47,105 nucleotides of DNA from the NCBI GenBank assembly GCA_903850505.1, contig CAINLT010000377.1, forward strand, positions 1-47,105. Reading direction: 5' to 3'. Every line of letters begins with the position of its first letter. Position 1 is the stretch's first letter. The notes below the pieces were generated by a model. It was not told where the DNA came from. It was given only the letters and a program-made list of their open reading frames with translations, and did not search any database. This DNA is from an uncultured Myxococcales bacterium (lineage in GTDB: Bacteria; Myxococcota_A; UBA9042). Below, one piece after another: positions 37,813 through 46,559 of the stretch. Made by a program: the position numbers and the translations under genes.

Positions 37813-38970
37813 TCAGTCGCCTTTGACGTTGCGGGAGACGCTGATTGTCGTGCGATAGCCTTCACTCGGCCGGTAGACATGCGTGGCGGCGGTGATGAGG
37901 TAAACCCCCGTGTACGCCTTGCCAAATCCGACGAGTTCAACCGTCTTCCCGGGCAGCAACTTCGGGTTGCCCTGCACGGTCAATTCGCCCGTCAGCAAGT
38001 CCATGCTGAACTGATCGAACAGCGCTTGCGCCAAAGCCAGCGCTTCTTCCTTGGAGTTGACCGGTTGGTCAACAACCACGTACTTGCGCCCCGACGAAGC
38101 GTTGCCGTACAGCGCCTTGCCGGCCGTCTTGGCACCCGCTTCACCGGAAAAAGCGTACGTGGACGTCGTCACGCTCGCCACGATGTTCTTCTTGGTCTTG
38201 AAGTCCCAGCTCCGCACTTCCACCGCGGCGTATTGCTGCACCGTCGACAGTCGCAGCTGCGCCGCCAGGACCAGCCCGCCCGTCTTGTCCCCCTGCTGCG
38301 GCCGTTCCCAGGACAGCTTGGCCACCGGCGTCGCCTTCGCGTCCGGCTTGATGAACTGCACGTCCTTCTTGCCGGTCGGATCCGCCTTGAACTCGATGCT
38401 CGCGCCGATCGCCCGCAGGAACTCGAAATCACTGACGTTCAGCTGCGGAATGTAGTCGTGCTTCACGGTCGTCGAGGACAGCTTGCCCGCAGACAGCGAA
38501 TCCGACGCGCCGCCCTGCTGCGACTTGGAGTCGTTGATGACCTGCTTGACCGTCGAAGTCGGCGTCTGCGTCGCCTGCAGGCCATCGCCCCAGGTCTTGG
38601 ACCGCTGCCCGCGCGTCAACCGGTGCAGCTTGTGATACCCGGAAATCGTCGTCCGGTAGCCAAGATCCGAGTCAAAACTCGGCTCGATGTAGGCGATTTC
38701 GCCCACGCACAGCTCCACCGCGTCGCCCGTCAGCCCCATGGCGATCGACACTTCCGCGCCCGGCTTGAACGCGTCGAGCAGCGCGAACTTGGCGAACTTC
38801 TTCATGTTGAATTCGACCGTGAACATGTCCGGATTGTCCAGACGCAGGTCGATGTGCGCGCCCAGGATGGCCGTGCCATTGCGCAAATCAAAGGTCTCGC
38901 CGTTGTCCGCCTTGAGCGAATACGAACCGTCGATCTTGATCAGCAGTTGCGGTGCGTGGCGATCGGGCAT
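37813..38970 (-). CDS. gp27/late-control-D/VgrG-N-like baseplate hub protein (Afp8-like), spike part absent
   Basis: LDNPDMFTVEFNMKKFAKFALLDAFKPGAEVSIAMG...GYHKLHRLTRGQRSKTW...ISDFEFLRAIGASIEFKAD-type sequence; ends at 385 aa with GKAYTGVYLITAATHVYRPSEGYRTTISVSRN. Confidence 0.85.
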   Translation of the reverse strand: MPDRHAPQLLIKIDGSYSLKADNGETFDLRNGTAILGAHIDLRLDNPDMFTVEFNMKKFAKFALLDAFKPGAEVSIAMGLTGDAVELCVGEIAYIEPSFDSDLGYRTTISGYHKLHRLTRGQRSKTWGDGLQATQTPTSTVKQVINDSKSQQGGASDSLSAGKLSSTTVKHDYIPQLNVSDFEFLRAIGASIEFKADPTGKKDVQFIKPDAKATPVAKLSWERPQQGDKTGGLVLAAQLRLSTVQQYAAVEVRSWDFKTKKNIVASVTTSTYAFSGEAGAKTAGKALYGNASSGRKYVVVDQPVNSKEEALALAQALFDQFSMDLLTGELTVQGNPKLLPGKTVELVGFGKAYTGVYLITAATHVYRPSEGYRTTISVSRNVKGD

Positions 38971-39009
38971 GGGCGGCTCCTGAGCCGTGAGGGGACGGAA
39001 AGGCTCGAA

Positions 39010-39681
39010 TTACTTGAGAATCGGCGGAATCAGCAGGCGCCGCCCGGGCATCAAGCTCAGCGGGTCGTCGATGCCATTGGCTTCCGCGATGCGCCGCCAC
39101 TGCGCCGGGTCGTCATACTCCGCTGCCGCCAGCCCCTGCAGCGTATCGCCGCGCTGGAGCAAGCGCACATGCGCGGTATCCGGACTCTTGAGCTGCGTCT
39201 GCTGCTGCGGCACTTCCTTCAGCGTAATCGTGCAGCTCGCGCGAACCGGCGTCGCGTCCGGCAGGAACATCGTGTAGGTGACGGAGAAATCCGCGAGCTG
39301 CCAGACGTAGGTCGGCGTCTGGTTGGCCTTGGAGCCAAAATTCGCGCCCCACATGAACACGACGTACGGCGGCCGATGCAGGTGCTCGTCAACGTGCGCC
39401 ATCTTCTCCAGCGTCGCGATGTACGCCGTGTACACGCTGATGCCGATCTCGTAGGTGTCAAACCACACGGTCCCAAACTTCAACGTCGCCGGTCCGCCGG
39501 TTACGTGCTGTTGATCCGGGGAATTGGCGTTCGCCGTCTTCTGCGCCACGGGCACAGCCGACTTTGTCATGGTCATCTCAGTCGGATTGAACTGAAACGC
39601 CAGCGCGTCAAAGCCCTCCACTTTGTCGTGGAAGCCCAAGACGGCGCGAACGAGCTGTCCCGTCGGATTGCCACTAGCCAT
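39010..39681 (-). CDS. LysM-containing baseplate protein (Afp7/gp53-like)
   Basis: C-terminal LysM HVRLLQRGDTLQGLAAAEYDDPAQWRRIAEANGIDDPLSLMPGRRLLIPPILK. Confidence 0.9.
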   Translation of the reverse strand: MASGNPTGQLVRAVLGFHDKVEGFDALAFQFNPTEMTMTKSAVPVAQKTANANSPDQQHVTGGPATLKFGTVWFDTYEIGISVYTAYIATLEKMAHVDEHLHRPPYVVFMWGANFGSKANQTPTYVWQLADFSVTYTMFLPDATPVRASCTITLKEVPQQQTQLKSPDTAHVRLLQRGDTLQGLAAAEYDDPAQWRRIAEANGIDDPLSLMPGRRLLIPPILK

Positions 39682-42600
39682 ACTGCCCCCTGCGTTCCCG
39701 TTCGCGTTGCATCCTCAAGAGCACCGAGCGCGCGATCTTGGCCGCGAGCGCATCGACGTCCTGTGCGTCATGACCTTGCGACGCATCGCCGTGGCCTTCG
39801 TGCGCCTCGCCACCGTCGCCATGGCCATTGCCCTGGAGCGACGTCGCCGAAGTACCCTGGCTCGGACCATAGCCGCTCGTCACGATGTGCTCGGATTGCG
39901 GTTTGGCCGCAGCGGCGGTCACCACCGCGTGTGCAGCCGGTGCCACGAGCGGCAGCATGTTGCCGGTCGGGGAATCCGTCACTGACAGCACGCGCGCCAT
40001 CGCGCTCGCCTGCGTCGCGCGCCCGGACGCTGTCGGACCCGCCGTGCGCGCCGTCGCTTGCGCCTGACGCGCCGCCGCGCCACCCGCTTCAATGAGCGTT
40101 GCCTGCGGTGAATTGCCGTATGTCGACCCGCCGGCCATCGCCTGCTGGTAGCTGTAGTTGGCCGGCATGTTGCGCGGACTGACGCCGCCCGCTTCGGCAA
40201 ACCCATCGCCGCCAGCCATGTCTTGCTGCACGAATTCGCCCGCGCCTGCATCGCGTGAAAAGCCGGCGACCGCGGCGGCGTGACCGCGAATCGGCGCGCC
40301 ATCGCGACGCGCGGCAACCCAACCGGCCAGCGCATCCGCGCCGCGCAAGGCGCCGGGCGTCACCGCTGTTTCGCCAAAGAATCCGGTAGCGTCGCCGGCG
40401 GTAAGGCCAAGCAGCTCACCGCCACCCAGGGCAGCGGCGCCGTAGCCGACTTGATTTGCGGCTGGAGCGCGCCGCGCGGACCAGGATGCGGCGCCCGACG
40501 GCCGCGCGTTGGACGCCCGTGCGGTCAACGGCGCATTCAGGGACGATTCGGCCGCGCGCACCCGCGACAGCAGGCCACGACCGCGACCGAGACCGACGGG
40601 CGAAAACTTGTGCATCTGCGCCGACGGCCAAGCAGGCGCCTGCGGCTGAGCCCGCGCAGCGGCAACGCGCGGGGCAGCGCCAATTCCAGGAGATTCCGCA
40701 GATTCAGCAGCGGCAACCGGCTCGGCAGCGGGCGCGAGCAGCGTCTGTTCTGCCGCCGCGACCTGCATCGCGCGCTCTGACGCCTGACCGAGCAGCGCAT
40801 CCGCCGCGCCAGGTCCCGCCATGAGCGCTTCCAGGGCCGCCATGCCGCGCAGGACAGGCTCAGCCGCGGGCTCCGCGCGACGCGCACCAGCCGGAGCCGC
40901 CGCACGACGCCCCGCACCGACAGCCGTCTGGGCCGCAGGTCCCGCCAATGCCAGCATTTCGCGGGCCACTTCACTGCCCGGACGACGGGCGGCCAGGGCA
41001 ACAGCCGGGCGACCAAAGAAGCGCGCGAGGTAGGCTCCGGCGATGGAAGTATCAGCCGACGATGCCGCACGTTCGCCAAAGACCGCCAGCGCGGCGCGCA
41101 AGGCAGCCGGGACGAGCGCCGCCGAAGCTCCCGCCGCGAGGACGCGCGCACGTGCGGACGCGGGTGCGGTTTGGTCAGGCCCGATTCCCGCCGTGGTTGC
41201 GGCCTCGGCCGTCTCGCCGGGTTGCAGCCACGCCAATTCGCCTTCCGGCGCAGCGGAGCGAGGCGTGGCGCGCGACGACCGCGGCTGCCGGGCAGCCGGA
41301 TCCAGCCATGCACTCAACGCGTCCGATCGACCCAGCGGACGGGCGGTCAGGACTTCCGGCATTTCAGCGGTCAGCGCGGCATGGCCAAGCGCCGTCTTCC
41401 CGGGCGCGGTCCTGCCAAGGCCAACCGCTGCGCCGCGCGATAATTCCAGCACGCCACGGGCTGGACGCTCGGCAACCGCGGCTGCCCGGCCAGCCCAACG
41501 CTGCGCTTCCGCGACAACGGCAGTGATGGCGGCTGCTGCGGCCTTTGCCCACGGTCGGGCAACTCGCGCAGCGGGACGCGCCGCCGCGGCTGTACCGCCG
41601 GCAGCGGGAGACGTTGGACTTGCGGCTTCAGCCGGATTCCCAGCCAGATCCTCACCCAGCGCAACCGTCGCACGGTCCGCGCCGAGGTCGCGATACCCCT
41701 CAGGCGCCGTACGCCACGTCCGCAAAGCCGCGCCCGCCGCGGTCTTGTCGGCCAACGGTGCGAGCAAACCGCCGGAATGGCGTCGGACCAGCGCCTGCGT
41801 CAGCGCCTGCGCGCGCAAACCCACAGGCCCCGCGGCGGCAATGCGCGGTGCATGGGGCGACGACCGATCGGTCTCGCCCGTCAACCAGCGCGGCGTGCCC
41901 GCAGCATCCGGTGCCCGGAGCGCGCCAACAGCACCAGCCGGCTCGGCCGCATTCTCGTCGCCAGCCGGCGGCGCCAGCGCAACCAACGCATCAGCAGCGC
42001 CGCGCCATGCCCGCGGGGGCTGCGACGGGGCAGCGTCCGGCGCGCCCAGAGCGCGTGCGTGGCGGACAGTTCGACCTTGCGGTGTTGCCGCATCCGCCCA
42101 AACGCCCAGCGCGCGCTGCCAACCCGGGGCCATTGCGGCAACACGGGTCGCGGCAAAGTCCATGGGGGCCCGCGCAGCGAATGGAACCGCGCCATGTCCG
42201 GCAGCCGGGACGGCGAGGCGAGCGACCATGTGCGCCTGACGGTCCGCAGCAGCGGCTTGGGCAACGGCTGCGGTCAAGGCGCGCCGCGTGAACTGCGGCT
42301 TGGCAACGGCCGACGCCGTTGGCCGTGTTGGTCCCACCGCGCGCTCCGCTTGACCGACCGCCGGTGCCGAACGCGCCTCGCCGCTGCGCGTATCCGGGCC
42401 AGCGCGCACTGCCGCATCAACTTCGGCTGGTTCTGCGCCTGCGACGAGGAACGCGCGTTCAGCCGCCGCCTCATTGAGCCGCAATGCCCGTGACAATCCG
42501 GCGTGGGCGATCGGCGCCGCCAAGCCAACGCTGGAGTCATGACCCGTGCGCGCCGTCAGCGCGGCCTGCGCTTGGGCATCCAGACGGCGAGACGGTTGCC

Positions 42601-43258
42601 GCGCCGCAATGCGAAACCGCTCCAGGACGTCGGTCGACAGGCGCCCATGCGTCCCGATCGCGGCCGATCTGGCGATTTGCGTCCCGCCGATCGGTGCATC
42701 GGCTGCAGCAGCGAGGTCCGCGCGCCCCACTTGTCCGGGGCCAACTGACCCCAGCTCAGCGCCTGCGCGCCCCACGTCGTCCGTCGCAAGCGCGCTGCGG
42801 ACTTCACGCAGCAGGCGCCGCACTTGCCGTTGCAACGCCGCCTTGCCGACCACCGTTGCTGGTTGCGCCCGCTTGCCCGCAACTTTCTGCGCCGACGCAC
42901 GCATCCCGGTCGTCTCGACGATCGCCGCGCCATCCACATCCAGCGCGTGGTGCTCGTCTTCCTCCAGCACGATTTGCACGATATCCGCCAGCTCGTCGAG
43001 CCGCAGCATCCGCGCGTCCATGCCCAGGCGCGCGCACAAAGCCGGCGTCTCGGCCATCGCCGTCGCCATCGCCATCGCCTGCGCAGAAAAGCCGCCGAAG
43101 GCCTCGTTCAGCCCGGGCAGCTGCGCCATCATGCGCTCCGCCTTGCCGAGCGAGCCCAGAAAATCCCGCGACTTCAGCAAATTGTCCGCAGGCGCCAAGC
43201 GCGCCAACACCTCATGGTGCAGCGTCAGTACGACATCCTGTGGACGTTCGTTTGCCAC
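39674..43258 (-). CDS. 1194-aa Ala/Arg/Gly-rich CIS-associated protein of unknown function (Afp6-like position)
   Basis: Continuous ORF between tube and LysM genes; ordered-looking N-terminus and C-terminal DVDALAAKIARSVLLRMQRERERRGQYG helix flanking low-complexity sequence. Confidence 0.75.
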   Translation of the reverse strand: MANERPQDVVLTLHHEVLARLAPADNLLKSRDFLGSLGKAERMMAQLPGLNEAFGGFSAQAMAMATAMAETPALCARLGMDARMLRLDELADIVQIVLEEDEHHALDVDGAAIVETTGMRASAQKVAGKRAQPATVVGKAALQRQVRRLLREVRSALATDDVGRAGAELGSVGPGQVGRADLAAAADAPIGGTQIARSAAIGTHGRLSTDVLERFRIAARQPSRRLDAQAQAALTARTGHDSSVGLAAPIAHAGLSRALRLNEAAAERAFLVAGAEPAEVDAAVRAGPDTRSGEARSAPAVGQAERAVGPTRPTASAVAKPQFTRRALTAAVAQAAAADRQAHMVARLAVPAAGHGAVPFAARAPMDFAATRVAAMAPGWQRALGVWADAATPQGRTVRHARALGAPDAAPSQPPRAWRGAADALVALAPPAGDENAAEPAGAVGALRAPDAAGTPRWLTGETDRSSPHAPRIAAAGPVGLRAQALTQALVRRHSGGLLAPLADKTAAGAALRTWRTAPEGYRDLGADRATVALGEDLAGNPAEAASPTSPAAGGTAAAARPAARVARPWAKAAAAAITAVVAEAQRWAGRAAAVAERPARGVLELSRGAAVGLGRTAPGKTALGHAALTAEMPEVLTARPLGRSDALSAWLDPAARQPRSSRATPRSAAPEGELAWLQPGETAEAATTAGIGPDQTAPASARARVLAAGASAALVPAALRAALAVFGERAASSADTSIAGAYLARFFGRPAVALAARRPGSEVAREMLALAGPAAQTAVGAGRRAAAPAGARRAEPAAEPVLRGMAALEALMAGPGAADALLGQASERAMQVAAAEQTLLAPAAEPVAAAESAESPGIGAAPRVAAARAQPQAPAWPSAQMHKFSPVGLGRGRGLLSRVRAAESSLNAPLTARASNARPSGAASWSARRAPAANQVGYGAAALGGGELLGLTAGDATGFFGETAVTPGALRGADALAGWVAARRDGAPIRGHAAAVAGFSRDAGAGEFVQQDMAGGDGFAEAGGVSPRNMPANYSYQQAMAGGSTYGNSPQATLIEAGGAAARQAQATARTAGPTASGRATQASAMARVLSVTDSPTGNMLPLVAPAAHAVVTAAAAKPQSEHIVTSGYGPSQGTSATSLQGNGHGDGGEAHEGHGDASQGHDAQDVDALAAKIARSVLLRMQRERERRGQYG

Positions 43259-43263
43259 GCGTG

Positions 43264-44076
43264 TCAGCCCTTGGGCGTGTAGGTGAAGCTGTCGTAAACC
43301 ATGCGGATTTGCTCAAATCCGACCTGACCTGACATGGAGTTGAGCGCCGGCCCCTCGTACTCGACGACGGCGGCATACGACAGGTCATACCGGCCGATTT
43401 CTTCGTAATTACGGCTCAGTACCGTGATTGTCACGTTCTTGCGGATGATCGTCCCGACCGGGTCGAGCACGCCGCGCAACAGGTCGATGAACTCGCCCGT
43501 CGCCGCGAACCAACCGCGTTTGAGCGTCAGCAGCTCGAACTTGCCCGGCTTGATCAGGCCGCGGACAAACGCGTTGTTGCCGCCCTCCGGCATCGGCTGG
43601 ACTTCCGCTTTCCACGACAATCCGCTGACTTCCGTGAACATCCCGTAGCTGACGCCGCCGATTTGGATGTCAAAAGCGTAGGCGATGTCCGGGTCGCCCT
43701 GACGCTTGGTCGCGTGGCCGGTGTGCTTGTCCTTGATGCCGCCCATCGCGCTGAGCTTGGCCTTGACCGCCATCCCGACCGTCGCAGCGGTCGAGGTTTC
43801 CGCGCCAAATGTCAGCGCCTTGTCGAGGGCATCGCCAATGTCTCCGCTGGCTTGGGCGACCGCATGTTTGGCCGCCGCGAGACCCGGAATCGCCATCGCC
43901 GGGAACGCGAGGTGCGCATCGGGCTCCGCAGTCACAATCTCAGCCGCAACGGCGGGCAACACCGAGCCCACGCGGCCAGAACGCGCTGTTTCTGCAGGCA
44001 GAAACTTCGCCCCCTGGGCACGCGCGGACGTCAGCGTCGGCTCCTTGCGAGTCGCCATCGATTTGCGGTTTGCCAT
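43264..44076 (-). CDS. Phage tail tube protein (gp19/Afp1/5-like) with long N-terminal extension
   Basis: DPDIAYAFDIQIGGVSYGMFTEVSGLSWKAEVQPMPEGGNNAFVRGLIKPGKFELLTLKRGWF...; GGAG SD 9 nt upstream of ATG 44076. Confidence 0.92.
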   Translation of the reverse strand: MANRKSMATRKEPTLTSARAQGAKFLPAETARSGRVGSVLPAVAAEIVTAEPDAHLAFPAMAIPGLAAAKHAVAQASGDIGDALDKALTFGAETSTAATVGMAVKAKLSAMGGIKDKHTGHATKRQGDPDIAYAFDIQIGGVSYGMFTEVSGLSWKAEVQPMPEGGNNAFVRGLIKPGKFELLTLKRGWFAATGEFIDLLRGVLDPVGTIIRKNVTITVLSRNYEEIGRYDLSYAAVVEYEGPALNSMSGQVGFEQIRMVYDSFTYTPKG

Positions 44077-44177
44077 GTCCGTTCGCTCCGCGCTGTCAGT
44101 TTCGTTGCGCTGGTCCGGCGCGCGTCACGCCGTTCGTGCGCAAGCCTGTCGATGCACGTAGCGTGCCAACTTGGCGT

Positions 44178-45932
44178 TCAAGCGCCGTCTTCCCGCGACA
44201 GCACGTCGACATCCTGCGTCAGGCGAATCGTCACGAACTCGGCTGGCCGCAGCGGCGCCAGACCAATTTCCAGGACGATCTGCCCCGCTTCACGCGTTTC
44301 CTGCGTATTGTTGCGGTCATCGCAGAGCACAAAGAACGCCTCGTCCATCGTCGCGCCGCGGAACCAGCCTTTGCGCCACAGCCCTTCCAGCAGCACGCGC
44401 ACGTCGCGCTCGATCGTCGCCCACAGCTCGGGCGCATTCGGCTCAAAAACCACCCATTGCAGCCCGGCGTTGATGGTCCGCGCCAACGTGGAAACCGTGC
44501 GGCGCACGTTCAGGTAGCGGTTCTGCGGGTCCGTGGACGTCGTGCGCGCGCCCCAGACGCGAATGCCGCGCTGGGCGAACACCTGCAGCCCGTTGACGCC
44601 GTCGTTGTTCAGCGCGGTCAGGTCATGGGGCTGGAGAAACAGCGCGAGGTCGACGACGCCGTTCAGCACCTCATTGGCCGGCGCGCGGTACACGCCCTCC
44701 GCCAAATCGCAGCGCGCGACGACGCCGGCGACGTGGCCCGATGGCGGGATCGCCGGACCGCCGGTCGAAGGCACCACCCACGGGTAGTAGAACGCCGCGA
44801 AACTGCTGTCGAACAGCCGCCGCCACTGCTGCGCGCCCACCGGCGTCGTGTCCGGCGGCAGGTCGAGGAGCGCCACGCGATCGCGTCGCAACTCACACTG
44901 CGCAACGACCGCCTGCTGCACGATCTCCATGTCCTTGGCCGACTTGAAGCCTGCGGAATTCTTTAGGCACCACGGCAGATCCGGCAGCACGAGCATGTCG
45001 ATCTCGTCTGAATCCGCGATCGCCGCGAGGCCAAAGCGGCTGCCTGGCCCCAGATCCGCGCCGATGAAGTCCTCGGCGACGACTGTGAACAGGCCGTCCG
45101 TGCCGCCCTCCAGGCGCAAATCGGTGATCTCGGCGGGAAAGCAGTCCGGCAACAGCGTCGGCGGGTCCAGGCTCGTGACGGTAATCATGCGCGACGCACC
45201 GTTGACGACGCGCTCGACGAACTGCGGCGACTGGCGCGAGAGGTTGACGCCGCGGAACACCTCGCGCGTGCGGTGCGTCTCGACGATGAGGTCAAAACCG
45301 ACCGGATCAATGAGCGTCGGCGCGGCGGAGCGGAATTCGCGGTCGAGCGGTTCCCGTTCCGTCCAGGACAGCACGCGGCCGTCCACGCTGCTGATGACGC
45401 GATACGCCGCGGCTTCCTCGTCGTGGATCCGCACCAGCGTGCCGCGCGAGACGCCGTGCGTGCTTTTCACCGTGACGGCGGACTCGCCGACGTGGGCGTC
45501 CACGCTGATGAACGTCTGCACCGGCGATTGGGACGCCCGCACCGACACGCGCACCTGATTGGCCCACATGCCTTCCGACGCTGCGGAAACGAGCAGCGTG
45601 TTCTGCTTGTCGGCGTCGCGGAGCCGCGCGGTCGCCTTGGTGGCAATCTCGCCGCGCGCCCGCTCAAAAAGATGGGCGATCCGAACGACATAGCACTGCT
45701 GACCGCCGTTCAGGAAGAAGCCGTCGATCGCCGCGGCCAAGTAGCTGCCGACGTCCAACGTGCCGAAATGTTCGTAGAATTCTGCGACGCCGACGATGCG
45801 CACCGGTTCGCTCACCGGCCCGCGCTCGCACAGGCCAAAGAAGCACGGCACGCCGGTGTCGACCAAGCCCAGGCCGCGCGGCTGGTCGATGACCCGTTCG
45901 ATGCGAACGCCTGGCGGACGAGGCATGACCAT
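44178..45932 (-). CDS. Contractile tail sheath protein
   Basis: PGVRIERVIDQPRGLGLVDTGVPCFFGLCERGP...VWGARTTSTDPQNRYLNVRRTVSTLARTINAGLQWVVFEPNAPELWATI...LAPLRPAEFVTIRLTQD. Confidence 0.95.
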   Translation of the reverse strand: MVMPRPPGVRIERVIDQPRGLGLVDTGVPCFFGLCERGPVSEPVRIVGVAEFYEHFGTLDVGSYLAAAIDGFFLNGGQQCYVVRIAHLFERARGEIATKATARLRDADKQNTLLVSAASEGMWANQVRVSVRASQSPVQTFISVDAHVGESAVTVKSTHGVSRGTLVRIHDEEAAAYRVISSVDGRVLSWTEREPLDREFRSAAPTLIDPVGFDLIVETHRTREVFRGVNLSRQSPQFVERVVNGASRMITVTSLDPPTLLPDCFPAEITDLRLEGGTDGLFTVVAEDFIGADLGPGSRFGLAAIADSDEIDMLVLPDLPWCLKNSAGFKSAKDMEIVQQAVVAQCELRRDRVALLDLPPDTTPVGAQQWRRLFDSSFAAFYYPWVVPSTGGPAIPPSGHVAGVVARCDLAEGVYRAPANEVLNGVVDLALFLQPHDLTALNNDGVNGLQVFAQRGIRVWGARTTSTDPQNRYLNVRRTVSTLARTINAGLQWVVFEPNAPELWATIERDVRVLLEGLWRKGWFRGATMDEAFFVLCDDRNNTQETREAGQIVLEIGLAPLRPAEFVTIRLTQDVDVLSREDGA

Positions 45933-45959
45933 GCGCGAGGACTCCCGGCAACAACTGAA

Positions 45960-46133
45960 CTACTTGCGGGACTTGTTGATTTCCTTGTTGATGTCGGAAA
46001 TCTCCTTGACCCAAATCTGCCGTTCTTTGTGCTCCATAGCGAGCACCTCATCGAGCGACCAATGAAAGTGGTAACCGATGTACGCTACCTCCTGGTACAG
46101 GCGATCCAGGGGGTAGCTTACGATTCCCCCAGG
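45960..46133 (-). CDS. DUF6760-like small CIS protein (frame limits given; initiation codon not canonical)
   Basis: Hand translation between stops: PGGIVSYPLDRLYQEVAYIGYHFHWSLDEVLAMEHKERQIWVKEISDINKEINKSRK*; absent from ORF track. Confidence 0.75.
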   Translation of the reverse strand, partial: PGGIVSYPLDRLYQEVAYIGYHFHWSLDEVLAMEHKERQIWVKEISDINKEINKSRK

Positions 46134-46489
46134 TCACCTCCGGTATCGATCTCAAAATTGTGACCGCATTCCGGGCATTTGGCCTTGACCATCGAGGTGC
46201 CTTCCTCGTTGATCCGGCGGTAGAAATCCTGCAAGTACGCGAGGTCGGCTGAGAACAGCGACTCGATGACCGACGGGTTGATCGACTTCAGCGAGCCGAG
46301 CTGCTCGATCACGCGCGAGAGCAAAATGATGACGAGATACGCGCGGTTGTTCTGCACGCGGTAGTCCTGCAACGGCAGGATCTCATCCTTGGCCGTCGCC
46401 AGCCGCATGATGCCTTTCTTGTGCACGACGCCGTCTTTGTCGACGAAGCCGCGCGGGAGCGTGAACTCAAATTGGGTCGTAAACGACAT
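46118..46489 (-). CDS. T4-type baseplate hub assembly chaperone-like protein
   Basis: MSFTTQFEFTLPRGFVDKDGVVHKKGIMRLATAKDEILPLQDYRVQNNRAYLVIILLSRVIEQLGSL...CPECGHNFEID; strong GGAGG SD before ATG 46489. Confidence 0.8.
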   Translation of the reverse strand: MSFTTQFEFTLPRGFVDKDGVVHKKGIMRLATAKDEILPLQDYRVQNNRAYLVIILLSRVIEQLGSLKSINPSVIESLFSADLAYLQDFYRRINEEGTSMVKAKCPECGHNFEIDTGGDLGES

Positions 46490-46559
46490 GACATCCTCCA
46501 GAAGAAGCCGAGGGTAGGGAAACACAGACCGGCGTTTGCCGCAACGACCGCAGCGGCCG

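Noticed and set aside
37801-37816. Hairpin CTGACC-AATC-GGTCAG over the hub gene stop codon as a terminator
   Set aside because: Only a 6-bp stem without a U-tract; downstream same-strand gp25 and baseplate genes suggest continued transcription
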